From a bacterium (GTDB lineage: Bacteria > Actinomycetota > Acidimicrobiia > Acidimicrobiales > CATQHL01), in NCBI GenBank assembly GCA_026708055.1, contig JAPOVS010000023.1:1-64000 (forward strand): 64,000 bases of DNA, read 5' to 3'. Below, one piece after another: positions 40,929 through 49,862 of this stretch. The translations under genes and the position numbers were made by a program. Position 1 is the first letter of the stretch; every line of letters starts with the position of its first letter. Below the pieces are notes generated by a model that searched no databases, was not told the origin of the DNA, and was given only the letters and a program-made list of their open reading frames with translations.

Positions 40929-41578
40929 CGGCCTTCGTGCTCCAGCACCTGAGCGAGCCACGGGTTGAGCTCACCCTCCTCCATGGTCACGAGCTGCAGC
41001 TCGTTGAGCGCCGCCGCGAAACGCGGGTCGATGCCGCGGTCGATCTTCTCACCGAGCGCGACCGACTCCAGGCTGTCCAGCACCTTCGGAATGACGACAT
41101 AGACGTGCGGATCACCGTCGAGCCGCGCATAGTGACCGCCGCCACTGAACGTCTCGGCGCCGAAGCTGACCCGCCAGCGGTCCCCGGCCGGCGTGTGCAC
41201 GCTGACCCCGAGCACCGAGTCGCGCAGCCCGAACGCCGGGTCATCGCCGTCGACCGACAGCCGGCGGTAGGCGAGCAGCGGGAAGAGCACTCGCTCCACG
41301 TCGAACATCAGCGACTGGATGACCGGATCGGCATCAGCCGTGGCCCAGCGCCCCGGGCCGGCCCGGGTCACCTCCACGGTGCGACCCTCGAACTCGACGG
41401 CGACGCTGTCGACCTGCTCGGACCTGAGCGGCACGACCTCCCAGACCGTCTGGGACTCCTCCGAGAGCTGTGCCTGGAGTTCCCGGTACTCGGCGGCCCG
41501 GTCCACGTCGGCACAGCTGATCGCTGCCAGTGCCAGCGCGGGCGCCGCGATGCACAGCCGCCGGACCCTGCGACTCAT
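40925..41578 (-). CDS. DUF4340-like lipoprotein of a gliding-type ABC system
   Basis: The 217-residue protein has a lipoprotein signal (CIAAPALALAAISCADVDR) and a beta-rich body with repeated short motifs: VAVEFEGRTVEVTRAGPGRWAT, then VSVHTPAGDRWRVSFGAETF and HVYVVIPKVLDSL. This is the pattern of DUF4340 proteins that accompany GldF/GldG-type transporters. It overlaps both neighbours by four bases. The role is presumably as an envelope component of the transporter. Family assignment is moderately secure. Confidence 0.72.
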   Translation of the reverse strand: MSRRVRRLCIAAPALALAAISCADVDRAAEYRELQAQLSEESQTVWEVVPLRSEQVDSVAVEFEGRTVEVTRAGPGRWATADADPVIQSLMFDVERVLFPLLAYRRLSVDGDDPAFGLRDSVLGVSVHTPAGDRWRVSFGAETFSGGGHYARLDGDPHVYVVIPKVLDSLESVALGEKIDRGIDPRFAAALNELQLVTMEEGELNPWLAQVLEHEGR

Positions 41579-43614
41579 CCTGTGCGCGACCTCCGCAGCG
41601 TGAGCAGCAGCAGGGCGAATGCCGCCACCGCCGGGAACACGATCGCGTTCCGGATGTACCGCCCGCGGTCGTCCTCGGTCAGGACCAAGCGCGGCACACC
41701 CCGTACTGGGCGCATGGCGCTGATGAGGTCGTCCTGCCGGGCGACCCACGAGACGAGTCGAGCGGAGAACTCGCCGTTGCCGAGCCGGTCGAAGTAGCCG
41801 TTGGCGGCGACCTCGACGGTGCCGACCACCCCGATGCGGGTCCGGGCGATCTCGCGATCGCCGACCTCCCCCTCGACACTGCTCCAGTCGGTGATGAGGC
41901 CGAGCACGAACGGGCCCTGGGTCCCGTCATCCAGCGAACTCCAGGAACTCGATGTCACGAGCGGCGAGATCCACGCCTGATCCTCGAACGCCAACCCGAC
42001 GAGCGCGGACTCGACCGGCTGCGCGGCCACGAGCAGCAGCGGAATGTTGTCGCGTGTCAGCGAGACCGTCACCGGGCTGGCGCTGGGATACCGGTACGCG
42101 ACGATCGACCCCGGGTCGTCCTTGAGCGAACTCCGGTCCGACACGGTCCCCTGGCGGACCGCCACCCCCCACGGGCGGAGCAGTTCGTTGAGCTGAGCGG
42201 TGGCGCGTGCGCCGGCGGAGTCGGCGAAGACGACGAGGCGCCCGTTGGCATCGGCGTGGCGCCGGAGCAGCTCGACCTCCTCGGGCAGGAACTCCACGCG
42301 AGCGCCGCCGATCACCACCACCGTGCAGGTCGCGAGCCGCTCGACCCCCCCGACAGCTCCCAGCGCCAGCGGCTCCACCGTGAACCCCAACTGGCGGAGT
42401 TCCTCGGCGAACTGCAGGAATCCTCCCGGCAGGATGTCCTTGATGTCACGCTCGCCGTGGCCGACGGTGAAGCAGGCCACCGGCGGGTCGATCCGGGCGA
42501 GCCGCTGCAGCGCGCTCGTCACCTCGATCTCCAGGATGTCGTCCACGAGCTCCCGCCGCCCGTCCATCTCCACCATCATCTGCCCGTAGGTCCTGGCCCC
42601 GACCGCCTTGGTGAGGGCGGGTTGGGCGTCGGGGTCGATGAACTCCAGCCTGATGTTGTCGTTCTCCAGCTGGTAGCGCCGGATCAGGGAACGCATCTCG
42701 ACCTGCTGCGCCGAGCCCGGCTCCACGAACCCGTAGATGGTCGTGGGCGCGGTGACCGCGTTCAGCACGAAGCGCGAGTGGTCGGTGAGGGTGAACCGCT
42801 TCTCCGGGGTCAGGTCCACCTGTCCCTTGGCCACGATCGAGGCACCACCGACGCCGGCGGTCACGATCAGACCCAGCAGAACCCCCGCGAAGCGACCGCG
42901 GACCGCGCCCTCGAAGGACCGCGGGCGCGGCTCGGCCAGCCACAGCACGGCAAGGCTCAACCCGAGGCACATGCCGGCCACGAAGTAGAGCCCGTCGCCG
43001 AGATCCAGCAGGCCGCGCCCGCTGTTGGCGATGTGGTTGGTCGGCGCCAGAAAGGAGATGACGCTGTCGAACCGTCCGCCCAGCCAGCCGGGCACGAAGT
43101 CCAGCACCCAGAGGGCGATCAGGACGCCGAACCCCACGAACGCGGCCGTCGCCGGCGACCGGGAGCGGGCCGAGACGGCCAGGGCTATGGCGTTGAACAT
43201 CAGCAGGATCATCAGGAGGCCGATGTACCCCGCCCCGCTCTTGCCGATCTCGACGTCGACCTCCCTGTTCAAGAGCCAGACGTAGAGCCAGACGATGCTG
43301 ACGATCAGCCAGGTCAGGAGCGTGTTGGCGACGAACTTCGAGATCACCAGCCACCAGCGGGACGTGGGCCAGGACAGGGTGATGTCCAGGGCGCCGGTGC
43401 GGCGCTCCTCCGCGAAGGAGCGCATCGCCACGATCGGCGCGAGGACCACGAGGGTCGTCTCGATGTTGGAGTAGTAGCCCTCGAGGTCGGCGATCCCGCG
43501 ACTGAAGAGGAGGACGACGAAGAAGATCCCCGAGAAGACGATGTAGCCGGTCACCATCGCCCAGGTGACCGGCGAGACGAGGAGTGCTCTCAGCTCATTG
43601 CGCAGGCTCGTCAT
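41575..43614 (-). CDS. Fused ABC permease and GldG-like protein
   Basis: The 679-residue protein joins two usual subunits. Residues 1-240 are an ABC-2 permease with six hydrophobic segments (VSPVTWAMVTGYIVFSGIFF, LWVLDFVPGWLGG region). Residues about 250-660 form a GldG/IFT52-like extracytoplasmic domain (FTLTDHSRFVLNAVTAPTTI, FTVGHGERDIKDILPGGFLQ, VVVIGGARVEFLPEEVELLR). A last transmembrane helix follows (AIVFPAVAAFALLLLTL). In Bacteroidetes, GldF and GldG are separate and needed for gliding and secretion. In actinobacteria the function is not known. The start at 43614 overlaps the ATPase gene's stop. An open extension upstream lies inside the ATPase gene. Confidence 0.82.
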   Translation of the reverse strand: MTSLRNELRALLVSPVTWAMVTGYIVFSGIFFVVLLFSRGIADLEGYYSNIETTLVVLAPIVAMRSFAEERRTGALDITLSWPTSRWWLVISKFVANTLLTWLIVSIVWLYVWLLNREVDVEIGKSGAGYIGLLMILLMFNAIALAVSARSRSPATAAFVGFGVLIALWVLDFVPGWLGGRFDSVISFLAPTNHIANSGRGLLDLGDGLYFVAGMCLGLSLAVLWLAEPRPRSFEGAVRGRFAGVLLGLIVTAGVGGASIVAKGQVDLTPEKRFTLTDHSRFVLNAVTAPTTIYGFVEPGSAQQVEMRSLIRRYQLENDNIRLEFIDPDAQPALTKAVGARTYGQMMVEMDGRRELVDDILEIEVTSALQRLARIDPPVACFTVGHGERDIKDILPGGFLQFAEELRQLGFTVEPLALGAVGGVERLATCTVVVIGGARVEFLPEEVELLRRHADANGRLVVFADSAGARATAQLNELLRPWGVAVRQGTVSDRSSLKDDPGSIVAYRYPSASPVTVSLTRDNIPLLLVAAQPVESALVGLAFEDQAWISPLVTSSSWSSLDDGTQGPFVLGLITDWSSVEGEVGDREIARTRIGVVGTVEVAANGYFDRLGNGEFSARLVSWVARQDDLISAMRPVRGVPRLVLTEDDRGRYIRNAIVFPAVAAFALLLLTLRRSRTG

Positions 43615-44594
43615 CCCGGGACCACCGCGACCTGGGGCGCGTCGGAGGGGCTGAGTCCGGCCCGCTCGAATGCGGCGCCGATGAGATCGGTCAGAGGCTC
43701 GAGGTGCGCCACGGACCATCCCTCGGTGATCGCGGCCTGCACGAGGTCACTCACCGATCGGGGATCCTCGGCATCGATCACCAGGTTGTTGCTGGTTCCA
43801 CTCCCGGCCTGATAGACGATCGACGCCCCGACGGAGGCGACTTGGCGGCTGAGTTCGTCCAGGGTCGGTCCCAGCACGCCGATCCGCCAGCGCCGCGCCA
43901 CCCGGCCGCTCAGTTCGGCGCCGATCAGGGAGCCGTCGTAGACGAGCAGGCCCTCGGAGACCACCAGCACGCGGTCGCAGAGGACCCGAGCCTCGGGAAT
44001 CATGTGGGTGGAGAGCAGGATGGTGTGCGCGGAGGCGTACGCCGCCAGGACGTCGCGGAAGTCCCAGATGTGCAGCGGATCGATGCCGGCCAAAGGCTCG
44101 TCGAGGACCAGCACCGGCGGCTTGCCGACCAGAGCCTGCGCCAGACCCACCCTCTGGCGGTAGCCCTTGGAGAGGTTCCCGACCAGCCGCTTGGCGACCG
44201 GCTTGAGATCCAGCTGGTCCAGCGCCAGCTCCACGGCGTCGGCACGGTCGGCCCGCGGCACCTTCTTCATGTGCGCCGCGTACTCCAGATAGGCCGTCAC
44301 GCGGAGCTCGTTGGGGAATGCGGCCCGCTCGGGGAGGTAGCCGATCTTCGACCGGGCGAGTTGCGGGTCGAGGCGGCAATTCACCCCGCCGACGGCGATG
44401 TCCCCCTCGTTCCAGTCGATGAGACCGCTGATGCAGCGGATGATCGTCGACTTGCCCGCCCCGTTCGGGCCCAGTAGGGCCGTGATGCCCTTGCCGAGTT
44501 GGAACGAGACGTTCCGGACGGCGGGTCTATTGCCGTACAGCTTGGTCAGGTTGCTGACCGTGACATCGGACCCGTTGGCCGCCGGCACCTCCAC
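43611..44594 (-). CDS. ABC transporter ATPase (GldA/CcmA-like)
   Basis: This 327-residue ATPase has Walker A LLGPNGAGKSTIIR, the LSKGYRQRVGLAQAL signature typical of GldA/CcmA-type subunits, Walker B VLVLDEPLAGIDP and the H-loop LLSTHM. An extra C-terminal domain of about 110 residues follows (VARRWRIGVLGPTLDELSRQ). The start is GTG. It is the first gene of the overlapping operon reaching to 37961 and pairs with the fused permease downstream. Confidence 0.88.
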   Translation of the reverse strand: MEVPAANGSDVTVSNLTKLYGNRPAVRNVSFQLGKGITALLGPNGAGKSTIIRCISGLIDWNEGDIAVGGVNCRLDPQLARSKIGYLPERAAFPNELRVTAYLEYAAHMKKVPRADRADAVELALDQLDLKPVAKRLVGNLSKGYRQRVGLAQALVGKPPVLVLDEPLAGIDPLHIWDFRDVLAAYASAHTILLSTHMIPEARVLCDRVLVVSEGLLVYDGSLIGAELSGRVARRWRIGVLGPTLDELSRQVASVGASIVYQAGSGTSNNLVIDAEDPRSVSDLVQAAITEGWSVAHLEPLTDLIGAAFERAGLSPSDAPQVAVVPG

Positions 44595-44652
44595 GATCGT
44601 TCACCGCGCGCCGCTGGCGTCGGTCTGCGGCGCCGGTCCGACCGTGCGAGCG

Positions 44653-45321
44653 CTAGGCATCACCGCTCGTGGACACCGTGAGCGAGACGATCCGACCCTT
44701 TTCGATGACGCAGACCCGGTCAGCGGCGGAGGTGGCCTCCTCAGACCGTTCGTCGACCACGACGATGCCGATCCCCTCGGTGGCCAACGCGTGCAGCACC
44801 CGGTACAGCTCGGCCACGATGAGCGGGGCCAGACCCATGGAGGGCTCATCGATGAGGAGCATCTTGGGTGCGGAGATCAGAGCCCGGCCGATGGCGAGCA
44901 TCTGCTGCTCGCCGCCGCTGAGCGATCCGGCCTCCTGGGCGGTGCGCTCCCGCAGGATCGGGAACAGCGCATAGATCCTCTCCAGCTGCTGCTCGACGAC
45001 CTCGGGCGGGGTCCGGGCCGCGCCGGCCAGGAGATTCTCCCGCACGCTCAGGCCGGCGAAGATCCGGCGACCCTCGGGCGCCAGGGCCATGCCCCGCTCG
45101 ACGCGCAGGTGCGGCGGCTCGTGAGTGACCCGGGCGCCGTCGAAGACGACCCTTCCCGCAGTCGGGGAAACGACGCCGATGATGGACTTCAGCAGCGTCG
45201 ACTTGCCCGCGCCGTTGGGGCCCACGATCGCCAGCACCTCGCCCTGCTCGACGGACAGGTCGATGTCGAACAGCACCGGCAGGCGCCCGTAGCCCGCCCG
45301 CAGGCTCTCGATCTCGAGCAT
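44653..45321 (-). CDS. livF: Branched-chain amino acid-type ABC transporter ATPase LivF
   Basis: The 222-residue protein has Walker A VGPNGAGKSTLLKS, signature SLSGGEQQMLAIGRAL, Walker B MLLIDEPSMGLAP and the LivF-specific ALAPEGRRIFAGLSVRENL. The region after Walker B reads VVVDERSEEATSAADRV where most LivF proteins have LVEQN, so the H-loop is diverged. It is the last gene of a five-gene minus-strand transporter cluster. It energises uptake of amino acids or related amides; the substrate is set by the binding protein. Confidence 0.93.
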   Translation of the reverse strand: MLEIESLRAGYGRLPVLFDIDLSVEQGEVLAIVGPNGAGKSTLLKSIIGVVSPTAGRVVFDGARVTHEPPHLRVERGMALAPEGRRIFAGLSVRENLLAGAARTPPEVVEQQLERIYALFPILRERTAQEAGSLSGGEQQMLAIGRALISAPKMLLIDEPSMGLAPLIVAELYRVLHALATEGIGIVVVDERSEEATSAADRVCVIEKGRIVSLTVSTSGDA

Positions 45322-45334
45322 CGCCGGTGACTCC

Positions 45335-46198
45335 CTACTGCTCGCCCAGATAGTGCTCTTGCGCCGCCTTGGAGTTCCGCACCTCTTCGGGCGTGCCCTC
45401 GGCGATCACCTGGCCCTCGGCGAGGGCGTAGACGATCCCGCAGTGATCGAAGACGATCCGCACGAAGTGCTCGATGAGGCAGACGGCGAACCCGAGGTCG
45501 GACTGCAGGCGCGTCACCAGGCGGAGCAGATCGCTCGCCTCGTTCGAGTCCATCCCGGCGCTGGGTTCGTCCAGCAGGAGCAGCCGCGGCCGGCTCATGA
45601 TGCTCCGGCCGATCTCGGCGCGCCGCTGCCCGCCGAAGGAGAGCACGCCGGCGCGGACGTCCAGAACCTTCTCAAGATCGATCAACCGGGCGACGGCCCG
45701 GGTCAACTCGGCGGCCTGGCGCTGATCGCGGCGCGGCTTGGGCAACTGGAAGACCGACGCGAAGACGCCGCCGCCGATGCTCAGGAAGGCGCCGGTGATG
45801 AGGTTCTCGAAGACGGTGAGATTGGGGTCGATGTGATTGGCCTGGAACGTCCGGCACATCCCCAGCCGCGCCCGATTCCACGGGTTCAGGTCGGTGATGT
45901 CCTGGCCGAACGCCCGCACCCGTCCCGAGTCCGGGACGGTGAACCCGTTGATGACGTCGAAGAGCGTCGACTTGCCCGATCCGTTCGGCCCGATCAGCCC
46001 GACGATGGTCCCGGCGGGGATCCGCAGCGACGCACCCTGCAGGGCCCGGACGCCGCCGAAGGAGACATGGATGTCCTCAGCCTCCAGGACCATGCCCTCG
46101 GTGACCGGCGGCGGCAGGGCCGCCTCGACCACCTCGAGGGCGGCCAGTTGCCCCTCTTCCCAGGACTCCTGGCCGTTGTGGGCAGGGTTGGCAGTCAT
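45335..46198 (-). CDS. livG: Branched-chain amino acid-type ABC transporter ATPase LivG
   Basis: The 287-residue protein has Walker A GPNGSGKSTLFDV, signature LSFGGQRRAEIGRSIM, Walker B LLLLDEPSAGMDS and ICLIEHF-like H-loop (CLIEHFVRIVFDHCG). The Pfam BCA_ABC_TP_C-like tail AEGTPEEVRNSKAAQEHYLG is present. An N-terminal extension of about 35 residues is acidic and not conserved. It overlaps livM by four bases and is 13 bases from livF. Confidence 0.93.
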   Translation of the reverse strand: MTANPAHNGQESWEEGQLAALEVVEAALPPPVTEGMVLEAEDIHVSFGGVRALQGASLRIPAGTIVGLIGPNGSGKSTLFDVINGFTVPDSGRVRAFGQDITDLNPWNRARLGMCRTFQANHIDPNLTVFENLITGAFLSIGGGVFASVFQLPKPRRDQRQAAELTRAVARLIDLEKVLDVRAGVLSFGGQRRAEIGRSIMSRPRLLLLDEPSAGMDSNEASDLLRLVTRLQSDLGFAVCLIEHFVRIVFDHCGIVYALAEGQVIAEGTPEEVRNSKAAQEHYLGEQ

Positions 46199-47286
46199 GC
46201 CGGCTCCTCGGACTCCGCCGGCTCGAGCGGCGCTGCGGGCTCCTCCTCGGTGCCCGCGGCCTTGCGCAAGCGAGCCACGTCACGGCGCTGCTGGAGCATG
46301 TCGAGCAGCGTGCCGGCCATACCGCGCGGTCCGAGCAGGGTTCCACCGATCAGCCCGGCGCCGCCCAGCAGGTACACCGACAGCCGGTGGCTCTCCAGGG
46401 CCGCGGGCAGGATCTGGAAGGCGACCGCCACGCTGGCCAACCCGACGATCGTCTGCGTGCCGGCAACGACCGGGATCGCCAGCAGGAACAGCGACTGGAA
46501 GAGGATGTACTGGGTCAGCGCGGGAGGCGATTCGAGGAAGGGCGCCGTGAAGGCCCCGGCGACCCCGATCAGGAACCCGCCGAAGGCGAATGCGATCACG
46601 CGGTAGCGCCACGGTGAGATCCCCACGGCGGCCGCGGCCTGCCTGTCGGTCCGCACGAGATGGATGGCGCGCCCGTGCCGGGAGCGCCGGAGAGCATGCA
46701 GCAACAGTCCCGAGACGACCATCACGCCGAATGCGAGGTAGAAGTACCGCATGTCGGTGTTGAAATGGAACCCGAACACCTTCGGGCGAGGGACGCGCAC
46801 GTCCGCGCCGGCCCCGCCGGTGACCCACGTATAGGTGAACAGCGTGCGTTCCAAGGTGACCTGCAGGCCCATGGTCAGCACCATGACGTAGATCCCCGAG
46901 AACCGGGCCGTGGGAATCGCCACCAGCGCCGACAGCACGGTGGCGCAGGCCACCCCGCCGATCATCGCCGGGATGAACGGCCAGGGCGCCGAGCCCGCCA
47001 AGCCCTCCCGCAGCAGGTACCCCGTCATGTAGACGGAGGTTCCCAGGAGCGCCGCACCGGCGAGGGTGACCTGACCCGCCCAGCCGATGATGACGGCGAG
47101 GCCCATGACGGTGATCGCCATCAGGAAGCCGGCGGTGGAGAGGAAGACCCAGTACTCCCTGACGAAATGCGGGACGATCCCGATGGCGAGCGCCAGCACC
47201 AGCACGCCCGCGAGTTGGGGCGAGGGTTGGAAGCCGGACAGCGAGCCCGGAAGCCGCGGCGGTGTCCTGACGGAATTCAGCGACAC
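46195..47286 (-). CDS. livM: Branched-chain amino acid-type ABC permease LivM
   Basis: This permease has about eight to nine transmembrane segments and the LivM patterns YWVFLSTAGFLMAITVMGLA, IGWAGQVTLAGAALLG and a Q-rich coupling region (VRTDRQAAAAVGISPWRYRVIAFAF is the cytoplasmic EAA-like loop). I chose the GTG at 47286 (VSLNSVRTPP) with GGAG upstream. A TTG at 47304, giving 369 residues, would overlap the livH end and is an alternative. The C-terminal tail is long and acidic (GTEEEPAAPLEPAESEEPA). Confidence 0.9.
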   Translation of the reverse strand: MSLNSVRTPPRLPGSLSGFQPSPQLAGVLVLALAIGIVPHFVREYWVFLSTAGFLMAITVMGLAVIIGWAGQVTLAGAALLGTSVYMTGYLLREGLAGSAPWPFIPAMIGGVACATVLSALVAIPTARFSGIYVMVLTMGLQVTLERTLFTYTWVTGGAGADVRVPRPKVFGFHFNTDMRYFYLAFGVMVVSGLLLHALRRSRHGRAIHLVRTDRQAAAAVGISPWRYRVIAFAFGGFLIGVAGAFTAPFLESPPALTQYILFQSLFLLAIPVVAGTQTIVGLASVAVAFQILPAALESHRLSVYLLGGAGLIGGTLLGPRGMAGTLLDMLQQRRDVARLRKAAGTEEEPAAPLEPAESEEPA

Positions 47287-47290
47287 GGAC

Positions 47291-48232
47291 TCACGTCTCC
47301 GCAAGCCGGAACTGCGAGCGCTTCCTCCGCACCACGATCATGACGCCCAGGAAGAGCACCGCCATGAGGATGACCTCGCGCCATCCGGAACTGATCTTGC
47401 CGAACGTCCCACCGGCTGTGTGCGCCTCGACCTGGCCGAAGAGCATCGCCCCGAGCAGGGCCAGAGGCAGGCTCCTGAAGCCGCCCAGGACCGCGCCCGC
47501 AAGCGACCTGATCAGCACGAACAGGATGACGCTGGCCCCGAGCCTGGTCATGGGCGTCAGCAGGACGCCGCCGAGGCCGGCCAGGGCCCCCGTCAGGCAC
47601 CAAACGCCCATGGAGACCTTCCGCACGGGTATGCCGACGATCTCGGCGGCTTCGGTGTCGTCGGAGATGGCGCGCATCTGCACGCCGACCTTCGTCCTCG
47701 TCACGACGAAGTGCAGCACGATCACCAGGAAGACGAGTATCGCGATCGTGGCGATCTGATGGTGCGACACGTTCGCGCCCCAGATGGTCACGCGACCCCT
47801 CCCGAACGGGCTCGGCACGATCTCGAAGGCGCCGGGCCAGATCTCCTGGGTGATGCCCGTGAAGATCAGCATCCCGCCCAAGGCGAAGGTGGTCACGGTG
47901 ACCCGGGGCCAGCGCGCCATACGCCCCGTCGCCACCCAGGCGAACAGGGCCGCCAAGCCGGCACCCAGTAGGACGGCCAGGATGACCGCCGGGGCCTTGG
48001 GCCATTCCTTGGTGGCATAGGCCAGATTGGTGCCGTGGCCGGAGGTGCGTGCCGGGTCGGCCGTCAGGTACCAGTAGAGGAACGCCGAGCAGAGCGCGAT
48101 GCCCCCGTGCACGAACGCCACGATCCGGCTCATGCGGAAAGAGAGGACGAGGCCGACGGCGAGAATGCCGTAGAGCGCACCGAGGGCGACACCGGTGACG
48201 AGTGCTGCCTTGACTATGAACGGCTCAAACAC
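47291..48232 (-). CDS. livH: Branched-chain amino acid-type ABC permease LivH
   Basis: The 313-residue permease has about eight membrane segments and the LivH-like start GVALGALYGILAVGLVLSFR, with the coupling motif MRAISDDTEAAEIVGI. The start is GTG. It precedes livM with almost no gap and follows the binding-protein gene after a 139-base gap holding a strong hairpin. Confidence 0.92.
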   Translation of the reverse strand: MFEPFIVKAALVTGVALGALYGILAVGLVLSFRMSRIVAFVHGGIALCSAFLYWYLTADPARTSGHGTNLAYATKEWPKAPAVILAVLLGAGLAALFAWVATGRMARWPRVTVTTFALGGMLIFTGITQEIWPGAFEIVPSPFGRGRVTIWGANVSHHQIATIAILVFLVIVLHFVVTRTKVGVQMRAISDDTEAAEIVGIPVRKVSMGVWCLTGALAGLGGVLLTPMTRLGASVILFVLIRSLAGAVLGGFRSLPLALLGAMLFGQVEAHTAGGTFGKISSGWREVILMAVLFLGVMIVVRRKRSQFRLAET

Positions 48233-48264
48233 CGCGGCCCCCCAACCCTCCGATCAGTGAGCGC

Positions 48265-48306
48265 TCGGGGCGCCGTGCCAGACCCCAGCCTGGCGGGGCG
48301 CCCCGA
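48265..48306 (-). terminator. Large hairpin between binding-protein gene and livH
   Basis: Outer arms tcggggcgcc (48265-48274) and ggcgccccga (48297-48306) and inner arms gccag and ctggc form a long stem. Between receptor and permease genes such hairpins usually act as partial terminators or RNA-stability elements that keep receptor expression higher. There is no T-tract. Confidence 0.5.
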
Positions 48307-48313
48307 TGCGTCT

Positions 48314-48354
48314 CGTGACCCTCGACCGGTCAATGCGTGACTCTCGACCGGTCA
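48314..48354. repeat. Two 19-bp direct repeats
   Basis: The string cgtgaccctcgaccggtca (48314-48332) recurs with one change at 48336-48354, a 22-base period. It lies in the gap between the binding-protein stop codon and livH. Confidence 0.55.
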
Positions 48355-48371
48355 GAGCCAGCCGGCTTCAC

Positions 48372-49862
48372 TCAGCTGTCATACGTGGCACAGGCCTCGT
48401 AGCCCTCGGGGGCCGGGATCCACACCAGGAAGTCGGTCGAAGCGGCGGACTGGTTGTACTTGAACTGGTACTCACAGCGCAGCGTGTCGTGCGCCGCCGT
48501 CTCGGCGATGCCGTTCTCACGCTCATAACTGGCGTCGCCCCAGGTGAAGGTGATGCCCATTCCCGGACCGGCGTCCCATGGCTGCGACTCCCAAGCCTCC
48601 ATCATGTTCTCCCGGGTGATGTCCGGGCCCACCTGCTTGGCGGTCTCGATGAAGATTCGAGCACCGGCATAGCCGGACTGGGTGATGTGGTGGATCTTGA
48701 GGAGCTGGTCGGGGTTGTACTTCTCGAGTGCGGCAAGGTACTCGGTGTTGTCGTTCCAGATCTTGAACGTGGTGATCGTCCACATGCCCTTCAGCGGCCA
48801 GTCGCCCACGAACTCGCCCAGAGCCTCCGCCGCGAAGTGGTTGCCGCTGACACCCAGAGGCGGCCAGTAGCCCTGCTGCTCGGCGGCGATCATCCAGCCC
48901 GCCATGGGCGCCGCCCAAGCGAAGTGAATGACGTGGTCCGGGTTGGCGGCCTGCATCTCGATGACGGCAGGCGTGTGGTCGGGCGTCTCGATCTCGATCG
49001 GCTGCTCGAGGACGACCTCGATGCCCGCAGGATCGTAGACGGCGCGCATGGAGTCCGCCGCGAGGCGATCCTCGGGAATGTTGAGGTAGATGATGCCGAC
49101 CGACTCCGGCTGCAGGATGTCCCGCACCCAGATGGAGTTGGCGGTCGCCTCGTGGATGGTGGCCATGTGCGTCGGGAACATCCAGGGGTCGCGCCACTCG
49201 CTGGTGAAGAAGCCCCAGGAGCCGAACCACGGGACCTGGTCGCGGGCCAGATCCTGGTGCAGCTCGCCGGTGCCCCAGGTGATGCTGGTGATGAAGCCGA
49301 AGACCTGGTCCTCGTCCACCAGCTTCCTGAAGCAGGCGCGGGCGCGGGCGACGTCGCCGGCGGCGTCGCAGTTCGTGACGCTGATCGTGCGCCCGTGCAC
49401 GCCGCCTTCGTCGTTGACCGCGTCGAACATGGCGATGGCCGAGGCCACGACCGGGATCGTCACGATCTCCGGAAGCGGCAGACCGTCGTCGCTTATCGCC
49501 CCGAGCTTGATCTCTGTCGCGCTGACGCCGGGCGCCGGACTGTCGCCCGCTGCTGCGGGCTCCGGCTCATCGGCGGGTGGCGGCTCGGCAGCCGGCGGGG
49601 GCTCCGCCGCGGGTGGCGGCTCGGCAGCCGGCGGGGGCTCCGCCGCGGGTGGCGGCTCGGCAGCCGGCGGGGGCTCCGCCGCGGGTGGCGGCTCGGCAGC
49701 CGGCGGGGGCTCCGCCGCGGGTGGCGGCTCGGCAGCCGGCGGGGGCTCGGGCGGCGGAGGCGCAGTAACCGTACCCCCATCGTCCCCGTCCCCGCCGCAA
49801 GCGGCGGCGATGAGGAGAACCGCAACCGCAACGGTCACGATCCTGGATATCAACTTGCCCAT
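48372..49862 (-). CDS. LivK-like substrate-binding lipoprotein with PPPAAE repeat linker
   Basis: The 496-residue receptor has a lipoprotein signal (VTVAVAVLLIAAACGGDGDD), then a linker made of repeated EPPPAA units (about residues 36-100), then a type 1 periplasmic-binding domain (EIKLGAISDDGLPLPEIVTI, FDAVNDEGGVHGRTISVTN, FGFITSITWGTGELHQDLA). The linker may span the envelope space. AGGAGG precedes the ATG at 49862; one codon earlier is TTG. It lies at the head of the livH-M-G-F cluster and must set the specificity. The large aromatic binding-domain sequence (FGSWGFFTSEWRDPWMFP) suggests an unusual ligand, which I cannot name. Confidence 0.88.
   Translation of the reverse strand: MGKLISRIVTVAVAVLLIAAACGGDGDDGGTVTAPPPPEPPPAAEPPPAAEPPPAAEPPPAAEPPPAAEPPPAAEPPPAAEPPPAAEPPPAAEPPPADEPEPAAAGDSPAPGVSATEIKLGAISDDGLPLPEIVTIPVVASAIAMFDAVNDEGGVHGRTISVTNCDAAGDVARARACFRKLVDEDQVFGFITSITWGTGELHQDLARDQVPWFGSWGFFTSEWRDPWMFPTHMATIHEATANSIWVRDILQPESVGIIYLNIPEDRLAADSMRAVYDPAGIEVVLEQPIEIETPDHTPAVIEMQAANPDHVIHFAWAAPMAGWMIAAEQQGYWPPLGVSGNHFAAEALGEFVGDWPLKGMWTITTFKIWNDNTEYLAALEKYNPDQLLKIHHITQSGYAGARIFIETAKQVGPDITRENMMEAWESQPWDAGPGMGITFTWGDASYERENGIAETAAHDTLRCEYQFKYNQSAASTDFLVWIPAPEGYEACATYDS
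49573..49749. repeat. 36-bp minisatellite inside the binding-protein gene
   Basis: Units of 36 bases starting gcgggtggcggctcggcagc repeat almost perfectly at 49573, 49609, 49645, 49681 and, partly, 49717. Each encodes two PPPAAE hexapeptides on the minus strand. The length is a multiple of three, so unit gain or loss keeps the frame. Confidence 0.85.

Noticed and set aside
49573-49749. Regular 36-bp repeats as a possible CRISPR array
   Set aside because: The units are directly abutting with no unique spacers, lie inside a coding sequence and encode PPPAAE.
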